Part shown: positions 62,764 through 64,000 of the stretch, piece by piece | How positions within the stretch are numbered: position 1 is the stretch's first letter | How the letters are laid out: the number at the start of each line of letters is the position of its first letter | DNA from: Cyclobacterium qasimii M12-11B | GTDB taxonomy: Bacteria > Bacteroidota > Bacteroidia > Cytophagales > Cyclobacteriaceae | Assembly: GCF_000427295.1 (NCBI RefSeq) | Contig: NZ_ATNM01000033.1 | Location: 17,392-81,391 of the forward strand | DNA: 64,000 bases | Direction of reading: 5' to 3' | Notes under the pieces: model-generated | Seen by the model: only the letters and a program-made list of their open reading frames with translations | Database searches by the model: none | What the model was told of the DNA's origin: nothing | Translations under genes and position numbers: made by a program

Positions 62764-64000
62764 ATGAAAAAAACCAAAAAACTCAGTTTAATTGAAGTAA
62801 TTTCAATGGCTGTGGGCACAATGATAGGTGCCAGTATTTTTTCAATTTTTGGTTTAGGGGCTGAAATTGCGGGGAAAAATTTACCAGAGGCATTTATTCT
62901 CTCAGGCATTTATGCATTGGTGGTGGCTTATTCCTATGCTACATTAGGAGGAAAGATTATTTCAAATGCAGGACCAATTGCATTCATATTAAAAGGACTC
63001 GGAGATGGTGTGGTGACAGGTGCTTTAAGCATACTTATGTGGCTATCCTATGTCATTTCCATATCCCTTTTTGTGAAAGGTTTTGCTGGATACCTACTTC
63101 CTTTTTTAAACATGGAATCCACTACATGGGCCATTGGATTTGTTGAAGTGCTTGTTATTGCATTTTTCACCGCATTGAATTTCTTCGGTAGCAAGGCAGT
63201 GGGAAAAGTTGAATTTTATATTGTCTTCATAAAATTAACGATTTTACTGGTGTTTATTTTGGGAGGCTTTATGACTATTGATTGGGCCATGGCCAGACCG
63301 AATATCGATGCAGCTCACACAAGTGGGCTACTTAATGCTTCTGTAATCTTCTTCCTTTCTTATATGGGTTTTGGACTTATTACCAACACCTCTGAAAATA
63401 TAAAAGACCCTAAAAAGAACATTCCATTGGCCATTTTTATAAGTATTTTATTTGTGATGGTTTTCTATATTTTGATATCCCTTGTTACCATTGGAAATCT
63501 TCCCCTAACAGAAATTATTAAAGCACAGGAAAATGCTTTGGCCATTGCAGCTAAACCATTTCTAGGGGATTTCGGCTTTATTCTAATTACAATAGGGGCA
63601 TTGTTTTCCCTATCATCTGCTCTTAACGCAACTATTTTTGGTGGTGCAAACATTGCTTATTCATTAGCAAAAGACGGAGAACTACCGGATTTTTTCGAGC
63701 GAAAGGTTTGGTTTAAATCTACTGAAGGTTTGTACATCACAGCAGGCTTAGGTCTTGTATTTGCCTTATTCTTTAATTTAGAGGCAATTGCCTCCATTAC
63801 CAGTACAATTTTTACGGTTATTTACATATTTGTTCTAATTTCTCATCTTAAATTACAGAAAGAGTATGGAGGAAATAAAGTGCTTATTATTATCAACTTA
63901 ACGGTCCTTTTGGTTGTATTTGCCGCACTAATGAAATACCAGTGGGATACGCAGAAAAGCACTTTTTATGTCAGTATCATTACTTTTCTTGGTGCTATAA
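62764..64000 (+). CDS. APC superfamily amino-acid permease (3' end cut by window edge)
   Basis: At least 412 residues without a stop up to the window end. N-terminus SLIEVISMAVGTMIGASIF is the APC signature for the first span (usual form GxGxIIGxGIF). About 11 spans are visible; SYMGFGLITNTSENIKDPKKNIP is the standard central motif (usual form F-x-GF(E/D)). GGANIAYSLAKDGELPDFF is the conserved loop after span 8. It imports amino acids or related amines. ATG is 3 bases after a short A-rich leader. Not preceded by a same-strand operon partner closer than 200 bases. Confidence 0.88.
   Translation, partial: MKKTKKLSLIEVISMAVGTMIGASIFSIFGLGAEIAGKNLPEAFILSGIYALVVAYSYATLGGKIISNAGPIAFILKGLGDGVVTGALSILMWLSYVISISLFVKGFAGYLLPFLNMESTTWAIGFVEVLVIAFFTALNFFGSKAVGKVEFYIVFIKLTILLVFILGGFMTIDWAMARPNIDAAHTSGLLNASVIFFLSYMGFGLITNTSENIKDPKKNIPLAIFISILFVMVFYILISLVTIGNLPLTEIIKAQENALAIAAKPFLGDFGFILITIGALFSLSSALNATIFGGANIAYSLAKDGELPDFFERKVWFKSTEGLYITAGLGLVFALFFNLEAIASITSTIFTVIYIFVLISHLKLQKEYGGNKVLIIINLTVLLVVFAALMKYQWDTQKSTFYVSIITFLGAI

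Noticed and set aside
1..64000. tRNA, rRNA, insertion sequences, integrases, phage or plasmid origin genes
   Set aside because: I looked for tRNA T-arm and acceptor patterns, transposase-like products and rRNA stretches and saw none; the window appears to be ordinary chromosome.

Overview
The window looks like a chromosomal segment of a low-GC marine-type Bacteroidota, most likely Cytophagales and probably Cyclobacteriaceae. The support is two giant SprB-like adhesins with a type IX secretion (T9SS) C-terminal domain plus PorP/SprF partners, PKD lipoproteins, polysaccharide-degrading lipoproteins (GH2, GH43, PL10-like, CE15-like), TAnnTTTG-type promoters, few Shine-Dalgarno sites, and the ligase-associated exonuclease/ligase pair. 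The genus assignment is inference. Both window ends cut through genes.

Layout. 1-4.0 kb (minus): a sugar or sugar-acid catabolic operon with an HPS/KGPDC-type decarboxylase-aldolase, a zinc-type dehydrogenase, an SDR, a sugar isomerase/epimerase and, beyond a terminator, an SMP-30 lactonase. 4.4-6.0 kb (plus): an unknown small protein and a geranylgeranyl-reductase-like flavoprotein. 6.0-10.1 kb (minus): GH2, galactose mutarotase and SMP-30 lipoprotein operon. 10.4-24.3 kb (plus): tandemly duplicated pair of SprB-like giant protein and PorP/SprF. 24.7-27.6 kb: PL10-like pectate lyase and a Gfo/Idh oxidoreductase. 27.9-31.2 kb: J-domain/KTSC protein, an arylsulfotransferase-like lipoprotein, and a PKD-PKD-laminin B lipoprotein. 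31.5-34.1 kb: ligase-associated exonuclease and ATP-dependent DNA ligase. 34.4-39.1 kb: CE15-like esterase, FabF, GH43.

39.2-53.3 kb is a transport/redox region: ArsR with two matching operators, CPKC thioredoxin, OsmC, YraQ-type permease, response regulator and histidine kinase, SulP transporter, cysteine-cluster protein, AtoE-type carrier, TSUP transporter with a 47-residue membrane protein and a MerA-like flavoprotein, and a calcium/sodium antiporter. 53.6-57.5 kb (minus): RapA and NrnA. 58.1-59.3 kb: SGNH hydrolase. 59.5-61.0 kb (minus): a second ArsR and permease module (SO_0444 type) with its own pair of matching palindromic operators. 61.3-64 kb: Crp/Fnr regulator, outer-membrane protein, and the start of an APC amino-acid permease.

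Two results stand out. First, about twelve single-base length changes, nearly all in homopolymer runs, break eight otherwise well-preserved genes (SMP-30, Gfo/Idh, arylsulfotransferase-like, histidine kinase, SulP, cysteine-cluster protein, AtoE and CaCA). This is most simply a sequencing or assembly artefact, though recent pseudogenisation is not excluded. I reconstructed the intact frames. Second, cis-regulatory structure is unusually readable: two independent ArsR regulons with distinct duplicated palindromes, an 18-bp perfect inverted repeat, and a 33-nt motif shared by unrelated promoters 10 kb apart.
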